Shown: piece after piece, positions 1-8,090 of the stretch
Layout: every line of letters starts with the position of its first letter
How positions within the stretch are numbered: position 1 is the first letter of the stretch
Source: Bacteroidales bacterium UBA6408
Lineage (GTDB): Bacteria; Bacteroidota; Bacteroidia; Bacteroidales; UBA932
Length of the DNA: 52,637 bases
Direction: 5' to 3'
Assembly (NCBI GenBank): GCA_002439805.1
Contig: DJPQ01000009.1
Coordinates: forward strand, 14,160 to 66,796
Made by a program: the position numbers and the translations under genes
Notes under the pieces: generated by a model
Databases searched by the model: none
Told to the model about the DNA's origin: nothing
Seen by the model: only the letters and a program-made list of their open reading frames with translations

Positions 1-290
1 GGCGCGACGCCGAGCTTCTGCACGAACTTGTCCCATCCCTTTCCCTTGCCGTTGGACCAGTTATAGACGCTCACAAACGGATTCCAGCCGAAGATGAAGT
101 TTGAATTCGGCTTCTGCTTTATGTATGCGGCAAGCCCGGACTCTTTGAAATCCTTCGTCCTGTTTGTCACGTTAACCTTCGTTCCTGCGAGGCTGTACTC
201 CCCGTCTCCGAGAACACGGGTCGTGCTGCACGCCGTCGCTATGACGGCGAGAAACAGAATGGCCGCATATCCCCGAATCCCGTGTATCAT
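1..290 (-). CDS. BamA/TamA-like outer membrane protein, N-terminus only
   Basis: This gene runs off the left edge of the window; about 96 N-terminal residues are visible. They begin with a hydrophobic signal segment ending at a cysteine (IATACSTTRVLGDGEY), a likely though imperfect lipobox. After it come LAAYIKQKPNSNFIFGW and a V-YNWSNGKGKGWDKF stretch. This arrangement (lipidated start, 'Gey L..vkv', 'yikQkPN', 'fgw..f...yn') is typical of Bacteroidota BamA/TamA-family surface-antigen proteins, which insert or translocate proteins at the outer membrane. It diverges from the RNA methyltransferase gene, a neighbour pair I recall from Bacteroides genomes. A minus-strand -7 element lies at 347-354. 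The beta-barrel is outside the window, so the family call rests on the N-terminus alone. Confidence 0.6.
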   Translation of the reverse strand, partial: MIHGIRGYAAILFLAVIATACSTTRVLGDGEYSLAGTKVNVTNRTKDFKESGLAAYIKQKPNSNFIFGWNPFVSVYNWSNGKGKGWDKFVQKLGVA

Positions 291-346
291 AAACCTCGTC
301 TTGCAAAATGTCGCGAAAACCTGTCGCCCGAAAGGCACATACACTG

Positions 347-354
347 CAAAGTTA
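347..354 (-). promoter_or_regulatory. Bacteroidota -7 promoter element for the BamA/TamA-like gene
   Basis: On the minus strand this reads TAACTTTG, a perfect match to the Bacteroidota -7 consensus TAnnTTTG. It lies about 57 bases upstream of the ATG at 290. I see no clear -33 TTTG at the expected 19-21 base spacing. Confidence 0.5.
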
Positions 355-408
355 TGGATTTATACGCATATATCCCCATTGTAAAAGAATATTTTTTAGA
401 ATGTTTCT

Positions 409-416
409 TAACTTTG
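409..416 (+). promoter_or_regulatory. Bacteroidota -7 promoter element for the RNA methyltransferase gene
   Basis: TAACTTTG matches the TAnnTTTG -7 consensus and lies about 50 bases upstream of the start codon. With the minus-strand element at 347-354 it forms a divergent promoter region inside an AT-rich spacer. No convincing -33 element was found. Confidence 0.5.
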
Positions 417-466
417 CACGATTCGGGATGTATGTGTGTCCCTAAAAATATTTGGATATGGGCATA

Positions 467-1225
467 ATGTCGAACAGTGAAATCAAATGGCTCCGGTCCC
501 TGGCGCAGAAAAAGTTCAGGGACGAGTACGGCGTGTTCGTCGTGGAAGGCGAGAAAATGGTCGCGGAGGCCGTGAAATCGGGATTCGAGGTGGAAAGGAT
601 ATGGCGGACGGAGGAAATCGGAGCGGATGCGATGGCCAGGATTTCGTCTCTTGCGTCGCCGTCTCCCGTTCTTGCCGTACTCAGGAAGCCCGATGACATC
701 AGGCTGGACGGCAACGGTTCGCTTGCCGAGGCCATAGGCTCAAAGGGGCTGTTTCTTGCGCTGGACACCATCCGCGACCCGGGCAATCTCGGCACCATCA
801 TCCGTATTGCCGACTGGTTCGGAATTGACAGGGTGTTCGCCGCTCCGGACACGGTGGAACTTTTCAATCCCAAGGTGGTACAGGCGACGATGGGCGCTAT
901 TTTCAGGGTGAAGTTCCACTATTGTGATTTGCAGGCGCTTGCTGATGCTGTTGCGGACGCTGCCGGGCATCTCTACGGGACATTCCTCGATGGGCAGGAC
1001 ATCTACCGCCGCCAGTTCTCAACGGGGGGCGACTCCCCTGCCGTGATTGTCATCGGGAACGAATCCAACGGAATCTCGCCTCAGCTCGGGGCAAGAATCA
1101 GGGAGCGACTTTTCATACCGCCATGGCCGGCGGGGGCTCAGACCTCCGAATCTCTGAACGCGGCTGTGGCGACCGCGATAACCGTCGCGGAGTTCCGCCG
1201 CAGGGAAGCATACGGGCAGCAATGA
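467..1225 (+). CDS. TrmH-family (SPOUT) RNA methyltransferase
   Basis: The protein is predicted to be a SAM-dependent 2'-O-ribose methyltransferase of rRNA or tRNA (SpoU/TrmH class), acting in the cytoplasm. The N-terminal 70 residues look like the substrate-binding domain (KKFRDEYGVFVVEGEKMVAE). The C-terminal half carries the three SPOUT motifs in order: DTIRDPGNLGTIIRIADWFG, VIVIGNESNGIS, and IPPWPAGAQTSESLNAAVA, which together build the trefoil-knot SAM site. At 252 residues it has normal family length. I chose the ATG at 467 because MSNSEIKWLRSLAQKKFR aligns with the usual start of the family; an ATG at 458 and a TTG at 452 are in frame. The exact RNA target cannot be read from sequence. 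Confidence 0.9.
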   Translation: MSNSEIKWLRSLAQKKFRDEYGVFVVEGEKMVAEAVKSGFEVERIWRTEEIGADAMARISSLASPSPVLAVLRKPDDIRLDGNGSLAEAIGSKGLFLALDTIRDPGNLGTIIRIADWFGIDRVFAAPDTVELFNPKVVQATMGAIFRVKFHYCDLQALADAVADAAGHLYGTFLDGQDIYRRQFSTGGDSPAVIVIGNESNGISPQLGARIRERLFIPPWPAGAQTSESLNAAVATAITVAEFRRREAYGQQ

Positions 1226-1257
1226 CGGTGTCGCCGCACAGTATCAGCGTCGAGCTC

Positions 1258-1288
1258 TTGCAATTTATAATCATTATTCATATTTTTG
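1258..1288 (+). promoter_or_regulatory. Promoter of the susC-susD operon
   Basis: TATTTTTG at 1281-1288 matches the -7 consensus TAnnTTTG, and CTTG ending at 1260 lies exactly 20 bases upstream as a partial -33 element. The expected start of transcription is about 30 bases before the susC ATG at 1318. Confidence 0.6.
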
Positions 1289-1317
1289 CACCGTAAAAGT
1301 AGTGTAAGGTTGTGTTT

Positions 1318-4300
1318 ATGACTGAAATAAACCGAGTTTCAATTTGTACATCACTCCTTGTTGTCCTCTTCCTGTCATTGGGGGGGGCAGCGTACGGGCA
1401 GGCTTCGCGGAAGTCTGACGGAGGAACTGGAGCCTATTCCGGGCAGGTGACCGACAACGGCGGGGAGCCGATAGTCGGTGCCTTCGTATATTATAAGGGG
1501 ACATCCACAGGAGTCAGCACTGACATCGACGGGCGCTATTCCATTGCCGCGCCGAAGGCTTCCAAAGGCGCCGTCCTGATTTTCCAATACCTCGGAATGG
1601 TCTCGCAGGAGTTCAGCGCGGGTCCGGAGGGCGGAACGCTGAACGTCAGGCTTCTGCCCGACAACGAACTCGACGGCTCCGTCATAGTCGGAGCATACGG
1701 CACCGCGCAGAAGCGTGAGGATATGGTGGGCTCGGCGTTTCAGGTCAATTCCGCCTCGCTTGTCGATAAGCCCAAGACCCGTGTGGAGAATATGCTTCAG
1801 GGACTTGTGCCCGGGCTTTCCGTCTCGCCCAACGCCGACTATGCCACGACTGTGCGCTCGCGGTTCAACACGAGAGTGCGCGGCGACGCTTCCCTTGCGG
1901 CATCAAGCGAGCCTCTTTGGATTGTCGATGGCGTGCAGTTCTACACCGGCGGCAGGACCAACCAGATGACCGGTATGTCGAGCACGGTCGGCCCGCTTTC
2001 GTTTCTGGATCCCGACGACATCGAGTCCATCACTGTGCTGAAGGACGCGGACCAGACGACGATCTACGGTTCCAACGGTTCGAACGGGGTCATACTCATA
2101 ACGACGAAATCCGGCGGAAAGAACCGCCCGCTCAGCGTCTCGGCGAAAATGAACTTCGGCGTCGTCGCGGCGGACAAATCCACGATGTTCAAGATGATGA
2201 ACGCCTCCCAGTACATGGAGGTGGCGAAAGAGGCGTGGCTTAATTCCGGCTACACGATGGAGAACTTCCCTCTTCAGGACAACGACATGAACTCGTACAG
2301 CACGACGACGACCTCGTGGTATGACGAATGCATAGGTCTTGGAAACAACATCTATGCGAACGTCTCACTCAGCGGAGGCACGAAAAAGTCGTCCAGCTAC
2401 ACCTCGGTCTCATATTACCGGGAAAAACACACCGTCAAAAAGGATGACCAGCAGCGATTCACGCTCAGCAGCAAGAACAGCTACAGCATCGCGAAATGGC
2501 TGGACTTCACGGCCGGCCTCAACGGCTCCTACAACGTGAACAACATCGTGAGCATAGGCGATTCCTATCTTGAACTCTCCCCCGTCCTCTCGCCCTACAA
2601 CGACGACGGCAGCTACCGGCTCTACTACAAGGTCTGGGACCAGTCGCTTTCCGACTGGGCGGTCAAGAGGTTCACCTACAACAAGATACCGAACAGGGAG
2701 GAAGGAGACGACACCCAGACGTCCATATACGTCAAGGCGAACGGGCAACTCGCCTTCCACATCATCGAGGGGCTTGACTTCACCACCCTCTTCGCGTTCG
2801 ACCTCACGCATTCCCACGAGGACATATACTATTCGAAGAAGACTCTCGAAGGCATGGACACGACCGGGGAGGCAGTCGGGTATTCGCACCGGGGTGACGC
2901 CAACTATATGTCGTGGCAAAATGTCAACAGGCTCAACTTCAGCCGCAGGTTCGGCAGGCACAGCGTCTCCGCCCTTGCCGTCCTGGAACTCTACAGCCAC
3001 ACAAACAAGTATCTCAATGCCAGCGCACAGGGATTCATGACGGACAACATCAAGGAAATCTCCTACGCCGACAAATCGACCGTCCTGGCCTCCAGCGGCA
3101 CTGATCCCGACCGCAGGCTGTCGATGATAGGCCGGGCCTCATATTCCTATGACTCCCGCTACTACATTTCCGCGAACTATCGCCGCGACGGAAACTCGAA
3201 CTTCGGCAAATATGCCCGCTGGGCAAACTTCTGGTCAGTCGGCGCATCGTGGAACATACACAAGGAGGCGTTTTTCAATTCTGACCTTATCCGTATGCTC
3301 AAGCTCAAGGCATCCTACGGAATCGACGGAAATTCGAGGCTTGACACGTCCGTGGCCAAGGGCAGCTATCTCTATTCCGACTCGTTCAGCTACGGCAGGC
3401 TCTCCGGCGCGACGATTTCCAGTGTCCCGAACCCGGGGCTCTCATGGGAGACGACCGCAAAGTTCAATGTCGGCGCGAGGATTGAACTGAAGGACATACT
3501 CGACTTTGAAATCGAATACTACAACAACACCACGAACAACCTTCTGTCGAGTGTCTATGTCTCACGAGCCGTTTCGGCGGACAAGGTCTATGCGAACATC
3601 GGCTCAGTGCGCAATCAGGGCGTGGAGATTGACCTCCGCACGACCAACGTCCGCCGGGGCGACTTCACATGGTATTCGACCCTGAACATGGCGCACAACC
3701 GCAACCGCATACTGGAACTCTACAACGATATGCTGACAAGCTACGGGGAGTACGCCAACAAGGCCGGCTATGAGAAGAATGTCTATTATCTTGTGGAATG
3801 GGCAGGGGTCGATCCGACCGACGGCTCCGCGATGTGGTATGACGCCAACGGCGACCTGACGAAGACCTACAACACCTCCAACAGGCGGCTGTTGGCCGAC
3901 AAGTCACGGAATCCTGTGGTTTTCGGCGGATTCATCAATGAGTTCCAGTACGGGAACCTGAGCCTGCGCGTGCAGCTGAATTATTCCATCGGAGGATGGG
4001 CACTCGCCACCTACGCCAACCAGATGATAGCCGACGGGTACGACATAACCTCAAGCAACGGAAATCAGGCCGTGGAGGTCTATAAGTACCGCTGGACGAC
4101 TCCGGGGCAGAAAGCCCTGCTGCCGAAAGTCTCGCAAGTTTCGACAAAATCCCAGATGAAGTCCACCAGACAGCTCTACAACAGAACGAACTTCGATCTC
4201 GCAAGCATCTCGCTGACCTACAATCTGCCTCAGAGGATAGTCTCCCGGATGAAGATGAAGGGCATGGGATTCTCGCTCATCTGCGACAACGTGTATATTT

Positions 4301-4401
4301 TCACCCCGGACATGAAGGCCGGCGAGAACTCGTACAAAACGATGATGTACGGCTATCCCCGGAACAGGACGATAACCTTAGGAATTAACTGCCAGTTCTG
4401 A
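1318..4401 (+). CDS. susC-like: SusC/RagA-family TonB-dependent outer membrane transporter
   Basis: The product is an outer membrane beta-barrel that, with its SusD lid, imports oligomers bound at the surface using TonB energy. In order it has a signal peptide (about 1-27, ending AAYGQ), a carboxypeptidase-D-like domain (about 40-115, GQVTDNGGEPIVGAFVYYKG), the plug domain (about 130-265, with LKDADQTTIYGSNGSNGVIL and ITTKSGG in place of the canonical 'lkdasataiYGsrganGVilITTK'), and a barrel ending in aromatic GINCQF. The length of 1027 residues is typical. The start is ATG 1318; a GTG at 1312 is in frame. susD begins one base after the stop. A run of eight G (1380-1387) lies inside the signal-peptide codons and could slip. 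The substrate is not deducible. Confidence 0.95.
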   Translation: MTEINRVSICTSLLVVLFLSLGGAAYGQASRKSDGGTGAYSGQVTDNGGEPIVGAFVYYKGTSTGVSTDIDGRYSIAAPKASKGAVLIFQYLGMVSQEFSAGPEGGTLNVRLLPDNELDGSVIVGAYGTAQKREDMVGSAFQVNSASLVDKPKTRVENMLQGLVPGLSVSPNADYATTVRSRFNTRVRGDASLAASSEPLWIVDGVQFYTGGRTNQMTGMSSTVGPLSFLDPDDIESITVLKDADQTTIYGSNGSNGVILITTKSGGKNRPLSVSAKMNFGVVAADKSTMFKMMNASQYMEVAKEAWLNSGYTMENFPLQDNDMNSYSTTTTSWYDECIGLGNNIYANVSLSGGTKKSSSYTSVSYYREKHTVKKDDQQRFTLSSKNSYSIAKWLDFTAGLNGSYNVNNIVSIGDSYLELSPVLSPYNDDGSYRLYYKVWDQSLSDWAVKRFTYNKIPNREEGDDTQTSIYVKANGQLAFHIIEGLDFTTLFAFDLTHSHEDIYYSKKTLEGMDTTGEAVGYSHRGDANYMSWQNVNRLNFSRRFGRHSVSALAVLELYSHTNKYLNASAQGFMTDNIKEISYADKSTVLASSGTDPDRRLSMIGRASYSYDSRYYISANYRRDGNSNFGKYARWANFWSVGASWNIHKEAFFNSDLIRMLKLKASYGIDGNSRLDTSVAKGSYLYSDSFSYGRLSGATISSVPNPGLSWETTAKFNVGARIELKDILDFEIEYYNNTTNNLLSSVYVSRAVSADKVYANIGSVRNQGVEIDLRTTNVRRGDFTWYSTLNMAHNRNRILELYNDMLTSYGEYANKAGYEKNVYYLVEWAGVDPTDGSAMWYDANGDLTKTYNTSNRRLLADKSRNPVVFGGFINEFQYGNLSLRVQLNYSIGGWALATYANQMIADGYDITSSNGNQAVEVYKYRWTTPGQKALLPKVSQVSTKSQMKSTRQLYNRTNFDLASISLTYNLPQRIVSRMKMKGMGFSLICDNVYIFTPDMKAGENSYKTMMYGYPRNRTITLGINCQF

Positions 4402-4402
4402 C

Positions 4403-5860
4403 ATGAAAAAGATATTTAACATACAGTCCGTTGCCCTTGTCTGCCTCGGCGCCGTCTCCTGCAACTTTCTTGAGGTGGAGAAAATCGGCAAGAGCGACAT
4501 CGAGTCGTTCTATGACTCCCCGGAGAGCGTCACGGCGGCGGTCACGGGATGCTACTCGCTGATGAACACGCTGACGGACAAATACATGATTCTCTACCCG
4601 GAAATCTGCGGGGACATGGTGACGATGAACGCGGCGGAAAGCTCGGCGTGGTCCTATCTCTACAATTTCGACCTCTCGGAATCCTACAACGCCACCCCGA
4701 TAGGCTTTGTCTGGAAATCCGCCTACGAGATTGTCCTGAATGCCTGCGAGGTCATAGACTACGCGCCTCAGGTCGCCGAACGCTACCCGCTCAGGAAACA
4801 GGAGGTCGAGAGCCAGATTGCGCAGGCTCATTATCTGAGGGCGCTCGCGACACTCGACCTCGCCCTCTGCTACAGCCAGCACTACGGCTACACCCCTGAC
4901 GCTTCGCATCTCGGGGTTGTGGTCATGAGGTCGTTCCCGAATCTTAACGCATCAATTGTCCGTACCTCGGCACGCGAGACCTACGCCTTCATTCTCGAAG
5001 ACCTCGCGACCGCATATTCCCTCCTCCCCGACGACAAGTCTCCGGACACGCACTATGTCTCGAAAGCGGCCGTGGAGGCTCTTCGCGCAAGGGTATGCCT
5101 CTATATGGAGGACTATGAACAGGCTCTGAAATCCGCTTCCGACGTCATTGAGGACTACGGCTTCAGCCTCACTCCGAGAGACGGGTATTTCGATATGTTC
5201 ACCACCGTGAACAACCGGGGCTCCGAGACAATCTTCGCCCTTGACGGCTACGGGGAATCCAGGGATCTGACCAAAGCCTTTGACTGTCAAAGCTTCTATC
5301 TGCTTCCGTCGAAGAAGCTACTTGACATTTTTCGGGCCGACGAGGACTCCGCGCATCCGGACGTCCGCTACAGCCTCCTGAACTATGACGGCCGGACCGG
5401 CTCCAAGGGCTGCTCGATGAAATACACCATACTCGAAGATGTGTCTGACAAGGAGAAGGCGGTCGATGTATTCGTTTCGAGACTGTCCGAGATGTACCTT
5501 ATCCGCGCCGAGGCTCTCTGCGCATTGAACCGGAACCTTGACGTCGCCGCCGGTGACGTAGCGAAGCTGCGGGCAAGGGCGACGGGACTCCCGGAATCCT
5601 CGTGTCTTCCGTCTTACGGCGACGCGAAGGAACTTGCCGAGACAGTTGAGCGGGAGAGAATCAAGGAACTCTACCACGAGGGCTTCCGGCTCTGGGACAT
5701 AACCAGGCTGCGCGAGAATCTTGAAAGGGACGAGGCCTCGACCGCGACGGTAAAGTTCATACAGTACCCGAACGACGACTTCATATTCCCTATCCCGGGC
5801 GTGGAAATCGAGGCGAACAAGGAGATTCAGCCGAACCCTAACAACGAGACGCAGAGATGA
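4403..5860 (+). CDS. susD-like: RagB/SusD-family surface lipoprotein
   Basis: This is the substrate-binding lid partner of the SusC transporter directly upstream. The signal peptide ends in a lipobox-like GAVSC at residues 17-21. The mature part shows the SusD pattern: an N-terminal helical segment (SFYDSPESVTAAVTGCYSLM), TPR-like helices (AQAHYLRALATLDLALCYSQ, with the family's 'E..f.RA..yf.Lv..yG'), and the C-terminal signature ERIKELYHEGFRLWDITR followed by PIPGVEIEANKEIQPNPN. Its length of 485 residues is normal. It is co-transcribed with susC. Carbohydrate or peptide specificity cannot be assigned. Confidence 0.95.
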   Translation: MKKIFNIQSVALVCLGAVSCNFLEVEKIGKSDIESFYDSPESVTAAVTGCYSLMNTLTDKYMILYPEICGDMVTMNAAESSAWSYLYNFDLSESYNATPIGFVWKSAYEIVLNACEVIDYAPQVAERYPLRKQEVESQIAQAHYLRALATLDLALCYSQHYGYTPDASHLGVVVMRSFPNLNASIVRTSARETYAFILEDLATAYSLLPDDKSPDTHYVSKAAVEALRARVCLYMEDYEQALKSASDVIEDYGFSLTPRDGYFDMFTTVNNRGSETIFALDGYGESRDLTKAFDCQSFYLLPSKKLLDIFRADEDSAHPDVRYSLLNYDGRTGSKGCSMKYTILEDVSDKEKAVDVFVSRLSEMYLIRAEALCALNRNLDVAAGDVAKLRARATGLPESSCLPSYGDAKELAETVERERIKELYHEGFRLWDITRLRENLERDEASTATVKFIQYPNDDFIFPIPGVEIEANKEIQPNPNNETQR

Positions 5861-5934
5861 CGGAACACGGTCGGAGGCAATTTCCGGAATTAGGAACATA
5901 TTGAAACATAGGAAAATATCGAGGATATATTGAT

Positions 5935-6411
5935 ATGTCGATGAAGAATTTGAAAATATTTGCGCTGTCGCTGCTGTCGCTGCTGTCGCTGACCATGGCC
6001 TCGTGCCATCTGAACGATTTCAAGGAGTTCAGCGACTACTACATAGCCTTTGACCCGGGCAGTTCAAGCTCGACGGTCATAAATGAGGCAGGCTCCGTCG
6101 TGGGTCAGTATATGATTCATTTCTGCACGGTCAAACGGGACGACACCGTTTCGGTGGAAGTCGAGGTCGAGGCCGGAGACGGGCTGACGGAAGGGGTTGA
6201 CTACAAGGTGGTTTCCCAGCCGTCGGTGAAGTTTGTCCCGGGGGTGTATGACAAGGCGTTCATAATCGAATGGCTGCCGCACGGGCTTGACCCGTCAAAG
6301 GACAACTCGCTGACCCTAAGGCTGAGTACCTGCTCCGACGATGGAATCATACTCGGGATGCCGGGGCCGTCGAAGAGGAACATTTCCATAAAAATCACCA
6401 AGACCAAGTAG
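5935..6411 (+). CDS. SusCD-associated small lipoprotein, DUF4843-like
   Basis: The product is a 158-residue predicted lipoprotein with signal peptide SLLSLLSLTMASC and cysteine 23 as the lipidation site. The mature part is all-beta in character (DTVSVEVEVEAGDGLTEGVD, FVPGVYDKAFIIEW, KDNSLTLRLST) and ends with GPSKRNISIKITK. This resembles the Calx-beta-like DUF4843 family that often follows susD and probably lies at the cell surface near the SusCD complex. ATGs at 5935 and 5941 are both possible starts. The signal-peptide codons contain three exact copies of the 9-mer CTGTCGCTG (5965-5991), which keeps frame if it expands or contracts. The molecular role is unknown. Confidence 0.65.
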   Translation: MSMKNLKIFALSLLSLLSLTMASCHLNDFKEFSDYYIAFDPGSSSSTVINEAGSVVGQYMIHFCTVKRDDTVSVEVEVEAGDGLTEGVDYKVVSQPSVKFVPGVYDKAFIIEWLPHGLDPSKDNSLTLRLSTCSDDGIILGMPGPSKRNISIKITKTK

Positions 6412-6421
6412 TTGGGGCGCT

Positions 6422-6438
6422 CCCCCCCCAAAAAAAAA
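6422..6438. repeat. Adjacent C8 and A9 homopolymer runs
   Basis: Eight C (6422-6429) are followed at once by nine A (6430-6438) in the spacer between the small lipoprotein and the beta-propeller lipoprotein. Such runs are prone to polymerase slippage and to sequencing error. No promoter spacing effect could be assigned. Confidence 0.7.
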
Positions 6439-6504
6439 CTAGGGCTATGGGGAGTTTGAACATGACATTTGAAACATCATCAAGTTTTTATAAATAAAGG
6501 TATT

Positions 6505-7992
6505 ATGAAAAAGCTTCTGTTTTTTGTGGCAATCGCCGCGTGTGCGTTTGCCTGCAAGCCGGCCGAGGAAGAGGTGCCGGTTGTTGAAGTCACCATGTCT
6601 TCATTCGGATTCACTGCCGAGAAGAACGCGGTGCTGAAGTCTGACGTTACGGTTGAGAATCCTTCGTCGGCAATCAGCGTCACTCTCCCCTACGGAACCG
6701 ACGAGGATGCTCTCAAGTCTCTCGTCCCGACATTCACCGTCACTGAGGGCGCAGCCGTGACCGTAGGCGAGGAGGAGATTGAAAGCGGTGTCACCGCATT
6801 GGATTTCACCTACCCTGTTGAAATCCTCGTCACGGTGAACGAGAAGTCCAACGCGCTCTACACCGTCACCGTTACGGTCGGCGAACCTGCCAAATGGGTA
6901 AAGAAGGCCGAGTCTTCTGTTGAGTTCACCTCGGAGCCGGCAATGACCCTTTCTCCGGACGGAAAGAATCTCTACCTTTTCGGATATGACAAGGAAGGCA
7001 GCCATCCTGTCATGCTCGCCTATGACGGCGCGGCTCTCGCGCAGATTGGAGAGGCAGGGACGGAAGCCGCTCAATATATTGCATCAGGATGTTCCCCTGA
7101 CGGTGTTCCTTACGGAGCACTCTATGACAAGACATCCAAACAGGTCAAGGTCTATGCCTACAAAAACGGCAAGGCCGAGGCTGTCGGAGACGCTTCCGCA
7201 ATACTTCAGCCAACCGGAAATTCCGTAGGTTCGAGCAGCATTGTCCCGATTGCCGAGAACAATGTCTATCTTTTTCTTATGAGTAACAAGGCAAATGCGG
7301 CTACCGGTCTGGTAAGGAGAGGAATCAATGTCTGCCATTACGACGGCAAGGAATGGAGCCAGTTCGGCACACTCCCGGATTGGGCAGGAAGCGCCACATA
7401 CAACACCCGTGTAAAATGGATTGACGGCGTTCCTTACATCTTCGTCCTCGACTACACGAAGGCCGAGTTCTACATCTACAAATACGCTGACAATGCGTGG
7501 AAGACTGTCTGCGCGGCGGTTCATCCGCTCAAGACAGACAATGAGACGCCTATCACGACCGCCTCATTTAAATATGGCGCTATGAACTTTGATGTCGCCT
7601 CCAACGGTGATGTCTATCTCGTCGCAGGAGCAGACTATGCAGGCGAGGACAAGGAGATAGGTGTCGTGAAATACGACATCGACAAAAAGACGACAACTAT
7701 TGTCGGAGGTGTGATGTCCGGTGTTCTGTCGGACAAATGCCGCTATCTGAGCATGGCGCTCGATGACAACGATGTTCCTTATGTTGTCTATGGAAACACC
7801 TTCACTGAAGGAGCGCCGAGCTATGTAAGATACATAAACTCCAAGACCAAACTTTGGAGCGAGCCTGTTGCAGTAGAAGCAAATCAGACTTCGGGAATCG
7901 ACATCCAGTTCGGAGCCGACGGCGCGGGATACATTGTATATCAGGATGCGACAACCTACAAATATGTAATCTGCACCAATATTGCGGAATAA
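6505..7992 (+). CDS. Lipoprotein with N-terminal DUF5018-like domain and probable beta-propeller
   Basis: The 495-residue predicted lipoprotein (ATG 6505) has signal MKKLLFFVAIAACAFAC. The next ~110 residues (VTMSSFGFTAEKNAVLKSDV, VENPSSAISVTLPYGTDEDA) resemble the DUF5018-type Ig-like repeat common in SusCD loci. From about residue 130 there are recurring blade-like units (AMTLSPDGKNLYLFGYDKEG; YIASGCSPDGVPYGALYD; MALDDNDVPYVVYGN; IQFGADGAGYIVYQD), which suggests a six- or seven-bladed beta-propeller. It probably acts as a surface binding protein with the upstream SusCD pair. No catalytic residues are recognisable. A terminator-like hairpin follows at 8029-8058. The in-frame ORF extends upstream to 6469, but that would prepend a non-signal segment. 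Confidence 0.6.
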   Translation: MKKLLFFVAIAACAFACKPAEEEVPVVEVTMSSFGFTAEKNAVLKSDVTVENPSSAISVTLPYGTDEDALKSLVPTFTVTEGAAVTVGEEEIESGVTALDFTYPVEILVTVNEKSNALYTVTVTVGEPAKWVKKAESSVEFTSEPAMTLSPDGKNLYLFGYDKEGSHPVMLAYDGAALAQIGEAGTEAAQYIASGCSPDGVPYGALYDKTSKQVKVYAYKNGKAEAVGDASAILQPTGNSVGSSSIVPIAENNVYLFLMSNKANAATGLVRRGINVCHYDGKEWSQFGTLPDWAGSATYNTRVKWIDGVPYIFVLDYTKAEFYIYKYADNAWKTVCAAVHPLKTDNETPITTASFKYGAMNFDVASNGDVYLVAGADYAGEDKEIGVVKYDIDKKTTTIVGGVMSGVLSDKCRYLSMALDDNDVPYVVYGNTFTEGAPSYVRYINSKTKLWSEPVAVEANQTSGIDIQFGADGAGYIVYQDATTYKYVICTNIAE

Positions 7993-8028
7993 TCCTGCGG
8001 ATACCGCGAAACTTTCACTAACTTTGCA

Positions 8029-8058
8029 GGGATGTGCCCGACGGCGCATCCCTTTTTT
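8029..8058 (+). terminator. Rho-independent terminator after the beta-propeller lipoprotein gene
   Basis: GGGATGTGCC at 8029-8038 pairs with GGCGCATCCC at 8043-8052 (one G-T pair) around a four-base loop and is followed by six T. A -7-like TAACTTTG (8019-8026) lies just upstream, so the hairpin would also be at the very 5' end of any transcript starting there. Confidence 0.7.
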
Positions 8059-8090
8059 GTCGATGATATTATGTTTTTGAAGGTGCAACA

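Noticed and set aside
5965..5991. Phase-variable repeat in the small lipoprotein gene
   Set aside because: Three CTGTCGCTG units are 9 bp each, so gain or loss keeps frame and would only lengthen the signal peptide's hydrophobic core.
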